A stretch of 64,000 nucleotides of DNA from Hofstenia miamia. Lineage: Eukaryota; Xenacoelomorpha; Acoela. The stretch covers positions 1,820,400-1,884,399 of the forward strand of contig SCFE01000051.1 in assembly GCA_004352715.1 (NCBI GenBank), written 5' to 3'. A program made the translations under genes and the position numbers. Below, in pieces: positions 23,165 through 34,599 of the stretch. The notes under the pieces were generated by a model. That model saw nothing but the letters and a program-made list of their open reading frames with translations. It ran no database searches and was not told the origin of the DNA. Every line of letters starts with the position of its first letter. Position 1 is the stretch's first letter.

Positions 23165-24809
23165 ACTATTTACGCGCGGGATTCCTGAGATAATTTGTTA
23201 TGATTAAAATATTCGCCGTGTGTTCGCCATAAAATTTTATTCGCGTAATTAATAAAAACAATCTGAAGCATTTGATTCTGAGTACTCATAAACCTTGCAT
23301 TGAATCAGTGCAAGCGCATGAATTAATTTCGAATATGCGCATAAAATTTTACAGGAATAAGATATTAAAACAAAAGGCTTGGAAAGAAGGTCTTCACGAA
23401 AATAAAGAAAATTTCGGAGATTGTATGTTGTAATTGGCATGTGTACTGGATCTTAAACATGTATTTAGTGACGCAATTACAGAAAAAGTGGCATTATTTG
23501 CGGTCTGAATATGCTCGTCAGAGTTATGCTTTAAAAGAAAATAACGCTCGTGGCAGTGGGGGAAGGGCAACAAAATTGCGACTGGAAATTTAATGATTCT
23601 CTACATTTTTTTAATGATTCAATAACTTCTCGTGTCATGCGCATATATTGCCTAAATCCTTCGCGATCCTGCTCTTTGAAACCGTAAAATGCATCCCCCT
23701 CCCGTGTGCCTGTCAGAAATGGAATCGGATCCAGAATTTTAGGATCCGAATTTTTAAAAGAATTTTAGTTTGTGATCCGAAGCGGATCCGATTATAAATA
23801 AGTTATTATAAATATTCTAAAATTAAATAAACATGGACTTAAAATATATTTATGTTCACTTCAAATGTAAATAGCAAATTTTAAGTGCTTCAACACTGTC
23901 TTGAAATTAAAAACGTTTTTATATGATATATAGAGGAGGACATTGCCGGGCTTGGACCGAGGTATTAGTAAAATAGGACAACTTAAAGGCAATGTGAAAA
24001 ATCAATGTTAAATTTTGAAATAGTTCCAAATGCTCTTCTAATACTACAATCTAATATAGTCAATTTTGTTAAAGCACCATTTTGCAATTTTACTATGAAT
24101 TGGGAATTTAATTTGTTTCAAACAAGTTAAAACTTACTTCAAGATTGCAGCAAAAGCGATGAAAACAGGAATAGCACAAACAATAGCAAATTAAGAGCAA
24201 GCCCAAAATATATATTGCAAGACATTAAAAAAATTGTAGTAGAGTGTATTAGTACCCGTGATAGAAAAATTCATTTTTTCAAACTAAATTTGAGATTTAA
24301 ATATAAATTTTGAATTTTACCTTTCATTGAAATTGGATTAAAAAGTTTAAATAAAATAATACCCTTTTATTGCTATGCCAAATGTATTGCTCTATAAAAC
24401 TTTTTGTATTAGTGATTATAACAATCACGAGCTTCATTTAATGTGAAAAGGTGCATAATGTATAAAATTCACAATATACACAAAAAATTATTTAAAAATT
24501 TTGGATCCGAAACAGAAACGAAATTTTCTCAAAATGTAGATCCGATCCGAGATCCAATCCAATTCCATATCTTGTGCGTGTTAATGGAAGTGGTTTAATT
24601 CATACCATTTCAACGATTTTTCTTTTTCCTTAATGGAAGATTATCTTAGCAGCAGTCTGCCATAGCAGAAATTAGTCTAATAGAGAATGCAGCTATTTTT
24701 AACAAGAACATTACGGGAAAAAATACGCGGGTAAAAATCATTGTTTGTTTCCAAATTATATTTAATCATAATCAATTATATCTCAGAAATCCCGCGCGTA
24801 AATCATCGT
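23165..24809. mobile_element. unclassified inverted-repeat element hosting a MITE
   Basis: The left arm at about 23165-23210 (ATTTACGCGCGGGATTCCTG and on) matches the reverse complement of about 24757-24809 over some 45 bp, with few differences. Taking out the nested MITE (23714-24575) leaves about 780 bp between the arms. I could not define a target duplication, so the exact ends and superfamily are unknown. No coding sequence is visible. Confidence 0.55.
23714..24575. mobile_element. hAT-like MITE, nested
   Basis: The left end reads CAGAAATGGAATCGGATCC. The right end read inward is AAGATATGGAATTGGATTGG, and repeated GGATCCGA blocks lie inside both ends. Flanking 8-mers GTGCCTGT (23706-23713) and GTGCGTGT (24576-24583) match at 7 of 8 positions. 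There is no coding sequence. The ends are less well matched than in the 21-kb MITE, so this copy is older or its true ends differ by a base or two. Confidence 0.65.
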
Positions 24810-24889
24810 GTGCTTCAGGTCTTAGAGAAAATTTTGAATTAGAAGTGCCATGCTAGACAAAGGATACGTTTATTTGCAAAATAATTTCA

Positions 24890-25010
24890 AAATGAAACAT
24901 AAAAGTTAAAATCTCTTGCTAAAACTTGATCGGTGGAATGAGTTACCTGCAGAAAGTAAGGAAGTCAAAATCATTTAGAAGTTTTAAAACAAAAGTAATA
25001 TATTCACATA
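24890..25010 (+). pseudogene. possible LINE RT C-terminal relic
   Basis: The + strand reads LDRWNELPAESKEVK and, after a frame change, SFRSFKTK. This resembles the WNxLPxEVxxAxSxxxFK pattern that ends many LINE reverse transcriptases. Short and frameshifted; tentative. Confidence 0.4.
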
Positions 25011-25685
25011 AAGGAAAAGAACTAAATTTTTTCACAGTAGAAAGCAGTGCAACTAGAAACAAATGAACTGACATTTATAATTTTTGTAAAACGGTTATTT
25101 CTTGACACATTTTATACTTGAAATATGTAAATGTACCTAGAAATCGCACAAGACCATCTATATACAGATACTTTTCAAATACACTTCAATCCAATTCGAA
25201 AACAACGCGTCTAATCCAAGTTGATACAATTCGTTAAGAATGGATGTTATTAAAAAGTCTTTGAATTGTTTTTTGAAAATGTAATTGCTCAACTTCGTTT
25301 TAATATCACTAACAGAGGACAAAACAAAAATTTGCCTTTGAAAAACAACAAATTTGGGCACTTTTTCACCTTCATTTTTCAATTTATGTGAATGAGTTGT
25401 AGGCACTAGTTAAAATAATAACTCATGAAACTATAATTTTTTTAATCCAATAGTAGTGCTCAATCATTTAAAGTTGAAGTTGAAAAAACAATATCGATGT
25501 ACTATTCGATTCCAACTTTGTCTTAATTTATATGTCACTGACTGTTAGATTTACAAATATGTTAAAATCATAAATGTAAAATACAATACTTAAACAACGA
25601 ATCAAATATTAGAGAAATACAGTCATCACTTTGGTGTCAAAATGGCGTTCATGAAAACCCAATTTTGGAATGGATATTTGAAACC
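25011..25685. other. AT-rich spacer downstream of FCF1
   Basis: No supported gene; the 82-codon minus ORF at 25158-25406 has no motif. Confidence 0.5.
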
Positions 25686-26014
25686 TCATTTTGGAGCTCC
25701 ATAAGCATCCGGCATTCTTTCAACAGCAAACTGATGGCTACGCAAATACATTATTGGAACACCAGGAATTTTTCGGATTCTCCGCTTTAGGTCCTTATCA
25801 CAGGTCGCAATGATGTAACACTTGTGTTGGGTTACTCGATCGACAAGACAATCATCGGCATATATGCCTTTATGAAGGCATGGAAGTCTTTCGAATCTTA
25901 CATCTCGAACAATTTTAAGAGCAACACGATATTTTCGACCAAGTCTCTCTAATTCACCCATAACACAGTCAGTAATGCAAGGAACACATTTCGCATACAG
26001 ACACCTCATCATTC
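25686..26014 (-). CDS. FCF1: FCF1/UTP24 rRNA-processing endonuclease, exon 2
   Basis: Codes residues 93-201 of the protein begun in the exon at 27392-27668. It follows a pyrimidine-rich intron end with AG at 26015-26016 and runs to TGA at 25686. FCF1 is the PIN-domain nuclease of the nucleolar small-subunit processome and cleaves pre-rRNA to form the 18S 5' end. Near-invariant family blocks are present: [72 protein letters not shown] and ERMPD.YGAP at the C-terminus. Acidic PIN residues are Glu113, Asp146/147 and Asp165/167. The joined length of 201 residues matches the usual about 198. No break is visible, so the gene looks functional. Confidence 0.95.
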
Positions 26015-27391
26015 CTAAATTAAAATTAAACAATTAAATGTGAAACATCAATAGTGAACAAATAAGAACTTGAACAATAATAGTAAATTATGCTTTAAAA
26101 GCTTAGGAAAGAGTGTTTTTACTACATATCTTTAAATGTAACTATTCCTATCACTTATCCTACATTTGTAGACAACTAATTTTCCAAAAGTTATAATCTT
26201 AGGTTTGAAAAAGATATAATATATCTATTTGTGAACGATTTGTCTTGGCTGTCTAAATTATAGTACATGTGAAATGTCGTATTGCTGCCCGCATTTAGCA
26301 ACACCAATTTCTTGTAAGTTTCCACATTTTGTAGCCGAGCCAATAAAAACAGATTGACTTACATTAATACCATACCTGCTTGATATTGATCAATAAGCAA
26401 TACTGGGATGTATAGACAATACAAATAGACAATGGGTAGAATAATTCGCAATGTAGAGAGAGTCAGCTAGAAAATTGGCTCCGCTGATAGCCTGACATCC
26501 AAGATAGATTGTGAAAAAAATCACGCCGTTGTCACAGGTCATGGCAAATCGACGGTAAACAGTTGCAAAGGCTTTCAAAATTATTCTGGATGTAGATAGT
26601 AAAGATGAACAATGCGTAGGTGATAATAAAAATTAGACAAATATTGACAATAATATTGAGACACAAAATGATGAGAGTAGAAGCGGTGGAAGAAGAGGTC
26701 CTTCCATTTATAATCATTAGATTTTTTCAAACTTTGTAACAACTAGGCATGGATTTTGTTCATTCCTACATATGTGATAAAGACTAAAAACATGAATATT
26801 GCAAAATGAATTTCTCAGGTATATTTTTGGACACTAGGGAGATTTTGGAATCAGACCTTCGTTTTTGGCAATAATCTTTTACCTTAAAAATACTTCCAAT
26901 GTAAATCTGTATTTTACCATTTTTTGAACCCAAAGACATCAAAAGTTGGCATGAAGAGATTTATCGCTTTTTTGACACATTGAATCAATCAACTTCCTAC
27001 AAAATTAGGTTTATTGAATGGACCTAAGCAATTGTATATAGACTTCTAAAGCAGTTAAAATAACAAACAAAATTTTAACAAAGATTTTACACGAAAAGCA
27101 AAAATGCTAAATTTGCAATTATTAAAACGCAACATAGATGAAATGGAAGAGAATAACGAATAATATATTTTGCAACAACATTTTCTTTTTATGAAAAAGT
27201 TTATTTGCAATTTGTAATGAAAAATTCAGCACACCACACATTTTCTCCTGATCGAATTACTGAAAAAATAAGCATGGTGTTTTCAGTACACGAAAACGTT
27301 CATGTTATATTAAAAATAGTAATATATCAATGTTGTAAACAAAATTCTGTTTGTTCATAGATTACATTAATTATTGAAAAAGAAAAATTAC
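26015..27391 (-). other. FCF1: FCF1 intron, 1377 bp
   Basis: It begins GTAATTTT after exon 1 and ends TTTTAATTTAG before exon 2. A phase-1 junction restores Gly93. It is AT-rich. Two overlapping minus ORFs inside (26532-26717 and 26390-26578) contain a hydrophobic run but no recognisable family. Confidence 0.92.
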
Positions 27392-27668
27392 CTTCAATAA
27401 TGTCTATTTTGTTCTTGATAGAAAAATTGATAAAATTTGTATCAAGTAGAATTCTATAAGGAGGTCCCAGCTGGGTATTGTATTTGAAGAAAAGAGCTGA
27501 TGAGTACTGAGGTGCCTCTTTTGCCTTTTCTTTCTTTAATTCTAAAATCTGTTGTTTCGCTGCCTTTTCAATGTTGTCTTTTAGTCTTGGATCTTTATTT
27601 GAAATTCGCTTCTTAATTTGAATTCGTTTTGTAGATTTCTTCGAGACTTTTGCTTTATGTTTGCCCAT
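27392..27668 (-). CDS. FCF1: FCF1/UTP24 rRNA-processing endonuclease, exon 1
   Basis: Codes residues 1-92 plus the first base of codon 93, from ATG at 27668. The N-terminus MGKHKAK and the following Lys/Arg-rich tail of about 50 residues are typical of FCF1 and fit nucleolar targeting and RNA contact. The strongest family block follows: LFFKYNTQLGPPYRILLDTN then FINFSI, with Asp76 the first catalytic acid of the PIN domain. The exon ends with GAAG before GT. Translation of the open frame past this point is intron sequence. Confidence 0.95.
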
Positions 27669-28689
27669 TACTAAAAGTTAAATTGCTTGCTTAATACATT
27701 ATTGCTAACGCTATCCGTACCTATAAATTTTAATAGATTTTATCAATTTATATGTTCACACTTTTCACTAGGAGGCAGAAATCCATGATTCATTATTTTT
27801 CTCATTCGCTATTTTTCGGTACTCAATCGACTTTTATCCAGAGGGAATGATTAACTATCAAGTACCTCATGTGGCATCTGACTATCGTTTGGAATAGCGT
27901 GAAAAACGACCAGATGCTAATTACGAACCATTTATCTTTTTCAGTCATTTTGCTGATTTTTAAGTAATGCATTTTTCATATTTTACTCAGTCATGAAAAT
28001 CCGCCCCTACTTCTCACCATATATCCCATATTTCTTCTTTGTTATTTGGTACAAATGACATTCAGAATGTGATTGGTTAGCATGTACATGTATACGACAT
28101 CATCTAGGCTAAATTTGTTACTCTAAAGGAACTCCGATTTACACCTCTCTTATTATGGTTATTAGTTTGCTAAAATAGTACTAAACTTGAAAACCCGCAA
28201 TGTCATGCTTTGATGTACATCTTGTTAACGGCTGGTAGGTAACCATGGCTGTCCGCCACCCAGTGAAAATTTCATTGTAGTCCCTATCGTATACCGCAGC
28301 TATTGATGAGTTGGCCATCTATGACTTTTCTAGTCATAATGAGATTAAAAACAATGTCGTAAACATGAATACTTTTCATTTAACAGAACGAAACTAGTTA
28401 ACAGTTCAACATGGGTGGCGGCCATCCAATTGCATTTTCAGATCACTGAGTTAATGGTGAAAGTGGATATTCGGTGCTGACATCTAAACCACAGTGAACT
28501 CATCACATATGATGAATTTGTTTTCTAACACGGCTATTTATGCAATTCTATTCGACATTACCGACAACCAATGACAGGCACTTTTTATTATACAGCCAGT
28601 ATAAACATGCAGTGAGACATTCCTTATATCTGACTGTTAGTTTTTAAACTATGTTGGTGCATTGCGAGCTATCCATGGAGAACCTAAGC
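27669..28689. other. FCF1 upstream region and unassigned DNA
   Basis: It should hold the FCF1 promoter, but no clear TATA or initiator can be argued. An inverted pair GTCCGCCACCC (about 28250) and GGGTGGCGGCC (about 28420) lies here and could belong to the 5' end of the piggyBac copy; I could not define a TTAA-flanked end. Confidence 0.4.
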
Positions 28690-29982
28690 AAGATGATGAG
28701 CTTGACCTTGAGGAACTGCAATGTGATGATGATGAGATACAGGAGTGCTTATTTGAATAGAATGATGAAGTGAATCAAGAGCCAGAGGACGATGAACTGC
28801 CAGAGAATGATGTCACGTATCTAGAGTATGCAATTGAGAGTGAGGATGAAGAGGAAGTAGTGAATAATGAACTTGTTAGTCCATCGAACATTACATGGTA
28901 ACCGCTCACACGAGGTCCACACCATGCAGGTAGCCAGCCACAGCATAACATTTTCCGTTTCGAACCCTTTGCGATTGCACGTGGGATCAATCAATGGCCA
29001 CCATGTAAAGCTTTTTGTGTATTTACTGACATCATGATTGATGACATGGTAATTTACACGAATCTACATGCACGACGCCAAGTTTGCGATTACAATCAGA
29101 TCAATAATACTCACAAGATATGGAAAATGACAGATCGCACTGAAATGGATTCATTTGTTGGATTGTTGATTTTGGCAGGCGTTTTAAAAGCACACTATAG
29201 AGGTACAAGCGATTTGCGATAGCCAACCAGTGCTTTGTGCCACCATGTCAGAAAAAAGATTTAAAGAAATAAAGAGGTTCCTACAGCTTGACGATGTCGT
29301 ATAACGCAATAGAGAGCATCCCCTAGCAACCTGTCGCTCTTTGTTTGAAACGTTCAACAAGAAAATACGTGAGCATTTCATCATTGCACCAATGTATTTG
29401 ATCGTTGATGAACAGCTATTAGAATTTCATGGCCGTGTTAGATTTCGGCAGTATATGTCAACAAAGCTTGGTAAATTCGGAATTAAAATATTCTGGCTTG
29501 CTAATTCTGAGGTGTGAATACGTTTGCTCAGGCATTGCTATATTGGCGCAAACAGTCTGAAAGCAGAAGTTGTACAAATGTGTTCTTCTCAGGCTGAGGC
29601 AATTGTCATACAGCTTGCACAACCATTCCTCAATAATGGTCATAACATCACAGTTGATAACTGGTTTACGTCCAAAAAATTAGCAGATCAACTGCTACAA
29701 AACAATACTACTTTGGTAGGCACTCTACGTCAAAATCGCCGTTGCATCCCACCTATTTCGAAGGTTATCACATTGTCAAATCGAGGCGATCATCGATATT
29801 ATGTATCTGGACGAAAACTTCCGTGCAGTATTTGGGACAAAGGCAATAAGCCTGTACTTCTCCTAGATACCTGTACACAGGCAACTGCTGCCGCTATGGC
29901 TGGAAACAGTGAGAAACCACCAACTGTATAGTTCTACAATCAAACCAAAAGCGGAGTTGATCTCGTGGACAAAAAGGTGAGA
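28690..29982 (+). pseudogene. piggyBac transposase, degenerate
   Basis: The + strand encodes the family plan: an acidic N-terminal region (about 28690-28870, rich in Asp/Glu), then FRFEPFAIARGINQWPP, a block with DSFVGLLILAGVLKAHYRG, and the DDE-type catalytic core. Catalytic acids are seen at LIVDEQLLEFHGR (Asp at 29407-29409), ITVDNWFTS (Asp at 29656-29658) and KSGVDLVDKK (Asp at 29959-29961). The longest clean frame is 29524-29931. Stops at about 28757, 28899, 29220, 29301, 29515 and 29929 break the protein, and the C-terminal part after VDLVDKK, including the Cys-rich domain, is missing. A dead element relative, not a domesticated gene. Confidence 0.9.
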
Positions 29983-30716
29983 GGATTTTGTTAAATGTTG
30001 AATATTTTGAAAATATTTAATTTTTAAACTCTCATCGCCTACTATAGGGATTTTTCTATTGATTATTCAGCAATATAGTATCATTCCGACAGTTTTTAAT
30101 TTTGGGTGAAAGTCCCCCATTGAAAAAAGTAGCCTCCAGCACTCGTTTGCCAAACATTTTCAAAGCAATTTTTATTTTGTATAAAGTATTTTTTTAGATG
30201 CATTGTTTGAAATAAATTCTATTATTACTATTAATAATATGTGTAACAACATTGAATTAAAGCATTTATAAATACTTGATTTAAACTAAAAATGCATAGC
30301 ACGTGTTACCGCGTGATAAGAATTTGAAAAATTATGCAAAGTGATCAGTCTAAATCTATTATTTTTCGCTGTTTATTTTCTCCGTGTGTTCTGCGTACAC
30401 CCTATTCTATGCATTCGCCACAATATTAATAATGTAATGTTCAAAATTGGCGGTTGCAATGAGAAAATTATATCGAGTAATTAATGGAAAAATAGTATAG
30501 GTTCCAGCCAAGAAAACACTGTCAACATTTTGTATGATAGGATAAAAGCCATAACATACATAAACTTGTATTGATTTAATATTTTCGAAAACTGATTTTT
30601 TGCACAGCAACCAATAGTTAGAACTTTTATTGGGGTAGTTCATTAATGTCGTATTATTAATTGGCGTTTATTAGAGTGTTCATTTATGTTGTCATTTTTA
30701 ACGTCCAAATGATTTT
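29983..30716. other. AT-rich stretch, nothing identified
   Basis: Starts where piggyBac similarity stops. No gene or terminal repeat could be supported. Confidence 0.5.
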
Positions 30717-32510
30717 TGCAGGGTTTTCAAGTCAAGTTCAAGTTACTTGTGGTTGAGTTTGAACCCAAGTATTTTTTAATGAAAATTCTGAGTTTAATCG
30801 AGTTTTACTAATTTCGAGTTTCTCAGAATAATGTAAAATTTAACTTACAATAATTCTGAGTTTTGTTAGTTAAAATGTAATTATTCTTTTAAATAATGAA
30901 AATGAAATTTAAAATATTTCAATTTTTGCAGTACTTTCAAGTGAGATTTTGATTGAGTTTGAGTTCAAGTTTTGATGATTTTTCTTCTGAGTTTTTCTGA
31001 TCAAGTTTTGCAAGCTTAATCAAGTTTGAATTATTAATATTCTGAGTACTTGAGGTAATTGATAGCTTTAATAAACCATGTTTGGCATGTTAAAAGTTGT
31101 ATACAAAAACAATGTTTACAGGTACCCCTGTGTTGAGTAAAGTAAACAAACACTTAAACTAATGACATTTTCTTAAATTGGAAGAAAATATTACGTGCTC
31201 TTTTATGAAAAGTAGATGCTGTTAAATCCAAATAATATTTGAAATGCATACCTCAAACCATAACTATCTGAAAATTTGAAAACAAACCAGAATGTCTGAA
31301 AGTATGACATTTCATAGGACAATTCTATTCCCACAGTTCTATTTATATTTGATCCATAATTGTGGATTTGTTTGGACTTGTATTTAATGGTTCACCTTCT
31401 ACTGTTCTGTATGATAATGAACCTATTGGAAATTCTGATCTAATGCACAGAGTTCTATATTTTGAGGTTTCTAGGGTAAATTAACATTTATTTTACAATA
31501 ATTCTAAATTTTGTAAGCAAAAAATAGTTATTTGCAATTGATAAAGAAATTGAAATTTAAAATAATATAATTTTTACTTTATATTTTTAGTGAAATTTCA
31601 ATTTAGTTCAAGTTTAAGTTAGTTGATTTCAAGTTTTTCTGATAGAGTTTTGCAAGCTTATTTGAGTTTGAATTCCTTACATTCCAAGAACTGGAAAACC
31701 CTGTGTTGTCATTGTTTCTTAATGTCCTATATTGTTAATATCACAAATTTTGTAATAGGCTATTAAGTCCTAATTAATTTTCTACTGTATTTTAAGTGAT
31801 ATTTTCACTTTTTGATGGTTTTTTAGGCAAGTTCAATTTACTCAGTCAGAGTCATGGTTTTCAAGTATTAGAAATATTAAGAACTTGAACTGAAATAAGC
31901 TTGCAAAACTCAATAAGAAAAACTCAGAAAAGAAGTCATCAAAACTTGAACTCAAACTCAATTGAAAACCCACTTGAAAATACCATAAAAATGCAATTAT
32001 TTAAAACTTCTTTAGCAATTGCAATTAACTATTTTAAGTTTAGAATTAAAAAAAGTGTTTTTTACCCTAAGAAACTTATAATTAAAAAAACTCAATCAAT
32101 CTCAGAATTTTCTTTAAAAAAATACTCAAACTCAAAACATAAGAACTTGAACACAGTTTAAGTAACTCAAACTCAACACAAAACCCCTGGTCAGAGTTTG
32201 AGTTTTTACATTTTGAGTTTGACTTCAAGTATTTATCTAAAGAAAATTCCAAGTTTAGTTGAGTTTTTCTAAGTTCAAGTTTTTTAGGATAAAAAATATT
32301 ATTTTACAATAAAAACTTAAAAATAGTTATTTGGGATTTATAAAAAAAATGAAATTCAAAATAATTCATTTTTACACTATTTGCAACTGGATTTTCAATA
32401 AAACTTGAGTTTTGACAATTTTTCTTCCTAAATTTTCTGATCAAGTTTTGTGAGCTCATTCAAATTTAAGTTCTTAACTTTCTGAGTACTTGAAAATCCT
32501 GGTTGTAGTT
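30717..32510. repeat. cluster of CAAGTTC-rich MITE-like repeats
   Basis: About four related units of 230-370 bp: 30717-31060 and 31480-31705 (direct), 31815-32180 (inverted) and 32183-32510 (direct). Units are built from TTCAAGTT and GAGTTTGAGTT words. Their tips read CAGGGTTTTCAAGT or its complement ACTTGAAAACCCTG. The third and fourth units lie head to head with almost no spacer, so this part could fold into a long hairpin. Non-coding. The tip sequence suggests a non-autonomous DNA transposon, but target duplications were not found. Confidence 0.7.
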
Positions 32511-33050
32511 TCCCTATTTACTGCCATTTCAACACTTCTTGAATCCTTGGTATGGTATGTTAATCTTTTTGTTTGATTTTTAATATTATGTTACTATGCA
32601 ATCATTAGGAACTAATATCTTAGGACATAATACCTCTTATTTGTGAAATTTGAACTGTTAAATTTTGGTATGTATTACTACTTGCCAAACTAATAGTTGT
32701 GATTTACTTTTAGTAATGTTTTAATTTTTGCATTCATGAGTAATACTTACTCTTATTGTTTGATAACCATGATATAATATTCCATTTTTCTAAATGAATT
32801 TAGACTTCCAAATTTACATTGCCTAACTAAAAAATCTTTTGATTTACCCCTCTTATCATAATCCTATGGTGTGAACCCTGTTGAGTCCAACCAATTGAAT
32901 CTTTACACTTAGAACCAAACTAACTGTTCAGTATGATAGTTTTATATGATAGGAGAAGGTGGTGTTTGGTTAGAAAGTATCAGAATTAAAGAATAGATTG
33001 GTCAATATATTTAGTTTTTTAATTTATACAAGGAAAGGAAACTGTGATAT
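32511..33050. other. AT-rich spacer before LTR1a
   Basis: Nothing identified. The four bases before the LTR are ATAT; the matching duplication at the 3' end of the element is not visible. Confidence 0.5.
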
Positions 33051-34016
33051 TGTAGAGTCACTCAGGTGCCTTATTTTTATTATTTCAATAATTTCTGATT
33101 AATTTGGCACTCTAGTTTAGTGATTACATCATCATTATGAAATTATTGTTCTATCCATTTATCAAATTGTTATTGTTTAATTCTTTGTATTTCTGAGTAC
33201 AGTTTTATGATCATTTTATCATTGTTCCCTTGATCTGAGTCATATGTATCATAGCTCATTTAATTTGTGAGGGAATTTCATGCAATGTTTTGTAAACATG
33301 TAACTGGTAATAATTTGATGAAATTGTTATAAATACATAAGAGAACTGTAGCAATTGCACTTTGTCTCACTTCAATCATGTTTGATCTTTTTTGATTTAT
33401 TCATATGCTAACCTCTTTTAGGTTGTTATGAATTTTATAATAAATCTTGCTTAAGATCTGGCAACAATTTGGGAGTTACTCCATGAGTGTCTGGGGCAAA
33501 AACTAGCCCCCTAACAGTTGGCAGCCTAAATCATGGTTGCTTTAGATTACAGCTACATGTATGTGTAGGGAATAACATCTGTTAATTCAATCATTTCATT
33601 TTGTACATGCACTTAATAACAACACACTGCAAATATACTATGCCATTGGTGAATGTGAATGCACAGCAATTATGTGCCTTTTGTTTGTTATTTATTTACA
33701 TAAGCTGAGATAACAGAAGTCTGAGATAAATTGTTTATTGAGCTAGAAATTACAACTTCAGACACACATTAGCACCCTGGCAAGTAAGGATGGCTTCATG
33801 GATATGGATTTGGCATGATGCCATGTGAATTGGTCACTACTGGATTTTTTTATGGAATTTCTGTGTTTATTGGGCAAATTGGTGAACCACCAATGTTTCT
33901 TGCTTTTGATGGAATGTGGGTCTCTCTCTGCTACAGTAAACATTGCAACCTTTGATCTTAACTTTTGAGTTTCCCAGTACCACTAGAATAGCTAGAGCTC
34001 CCCCCACAATTCTACA
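33051..34016 (+). repeat. LTR1a, 5' LTR of the + strand gypsy-like element
   Basis: 966 bp starting TGTAGAGTCACTCAGG and ending CCACAATTCTACA (TG...CA), directly followed by a primer-binding site. A second copy of the family, split in two, is 36017-36430 plus 52333-52731. A TATAAATA box lies at 33328-33335, 277 bp from the LTR start, and AATAAA at about 33440, consistent with U3-R organisation. Similarity to LTR1b is moderate, so the copies are old. Confidence 0.85.
33328..33335 (+). promoter_or_regulatory. LTR1a TATA box
   Basis: TATAAATA at 277 bp into the LTR. LTR1b has the same word at 36253-36260, and LTR2 and LTR3 have it about 275 bp from their starts, so it is a shared promoter element. 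Confidence 0.6.
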
Positions 34017-34036
34017 TGGTGACCCTGATGTGATGC
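34017..34036 (+). promoter_or_regulatory. primer-binding site of the LTR1a element
   Basis: TGGTGACCCTGATGTGATG follows the LTR end with no spacer. TGG pairs with the tRNA 3' CCA. The site resembles the LTR2 site TGGCGACCGTGACAGCC, so both probably use the same tRNA. Confidence 0.65.
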
Positions 34037-34599
34037 TGGACAAAATAGGATGTCAGCTGAACTCTCTACTCTATTCTGTTGAAGTTACCAAAGTGGTCAT
34101 CTGCTTTTGCCTGGTGATTGTAACATAGTGCTGAGCTGTTACTGTTTCTATATTGTATTTGGTTTTGTTCTTTCTCTTTGGTGTGAGCAAGCTGGGATAG
34201 TTGTTTCCCCTGGCCATGAATCAACTTCACTACCACTTGAGGCATAACTTTGCCTCTTATGTTATTTTTATACTGCAGTTCTGTGCTTTGAAGCTGTCAC
34301 CAAGCTCCAATATTGTTTTTACTCATTTTGGTTGTTACTTTGTTGTTTTCTCATTCTCTTAGAATTTGGATTTATTACCATACCCTACACTGTGCTGTCT
34401 ACTGTTACTAGCTTTTGTTTCTCCAAACCCAGTTGGAATTTCTCTCAATTTGTTGGAATTGTTTTTCTAAATGGATTTTAGTAGTTTGTCTTGTAATGGA
34501 ACTACCACTCAGGGTTTTTCCAGTGTGAGTGCTAGCAGCCTGAATGTTGCTCCTAACACTGCTTGAATTAATTCACTTGTTTCTCTTTTGATCCTTATT

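Noticed and set aside
28200-28440. Inverted GTCCGCCACCC/GGGTGGCGGCC pair as piggyBac terminal repeats
   Set aside because: The pair lies within 200 bp on the 5' side only, and no TTAA-flanked end could be defined.
29970-29990. GTGAGA after VDLVDKK as a splice donor of a domesticated piggyBac gene
   Set aside because: The upstream frame has several stops, so a functional spliced gene is not supported.
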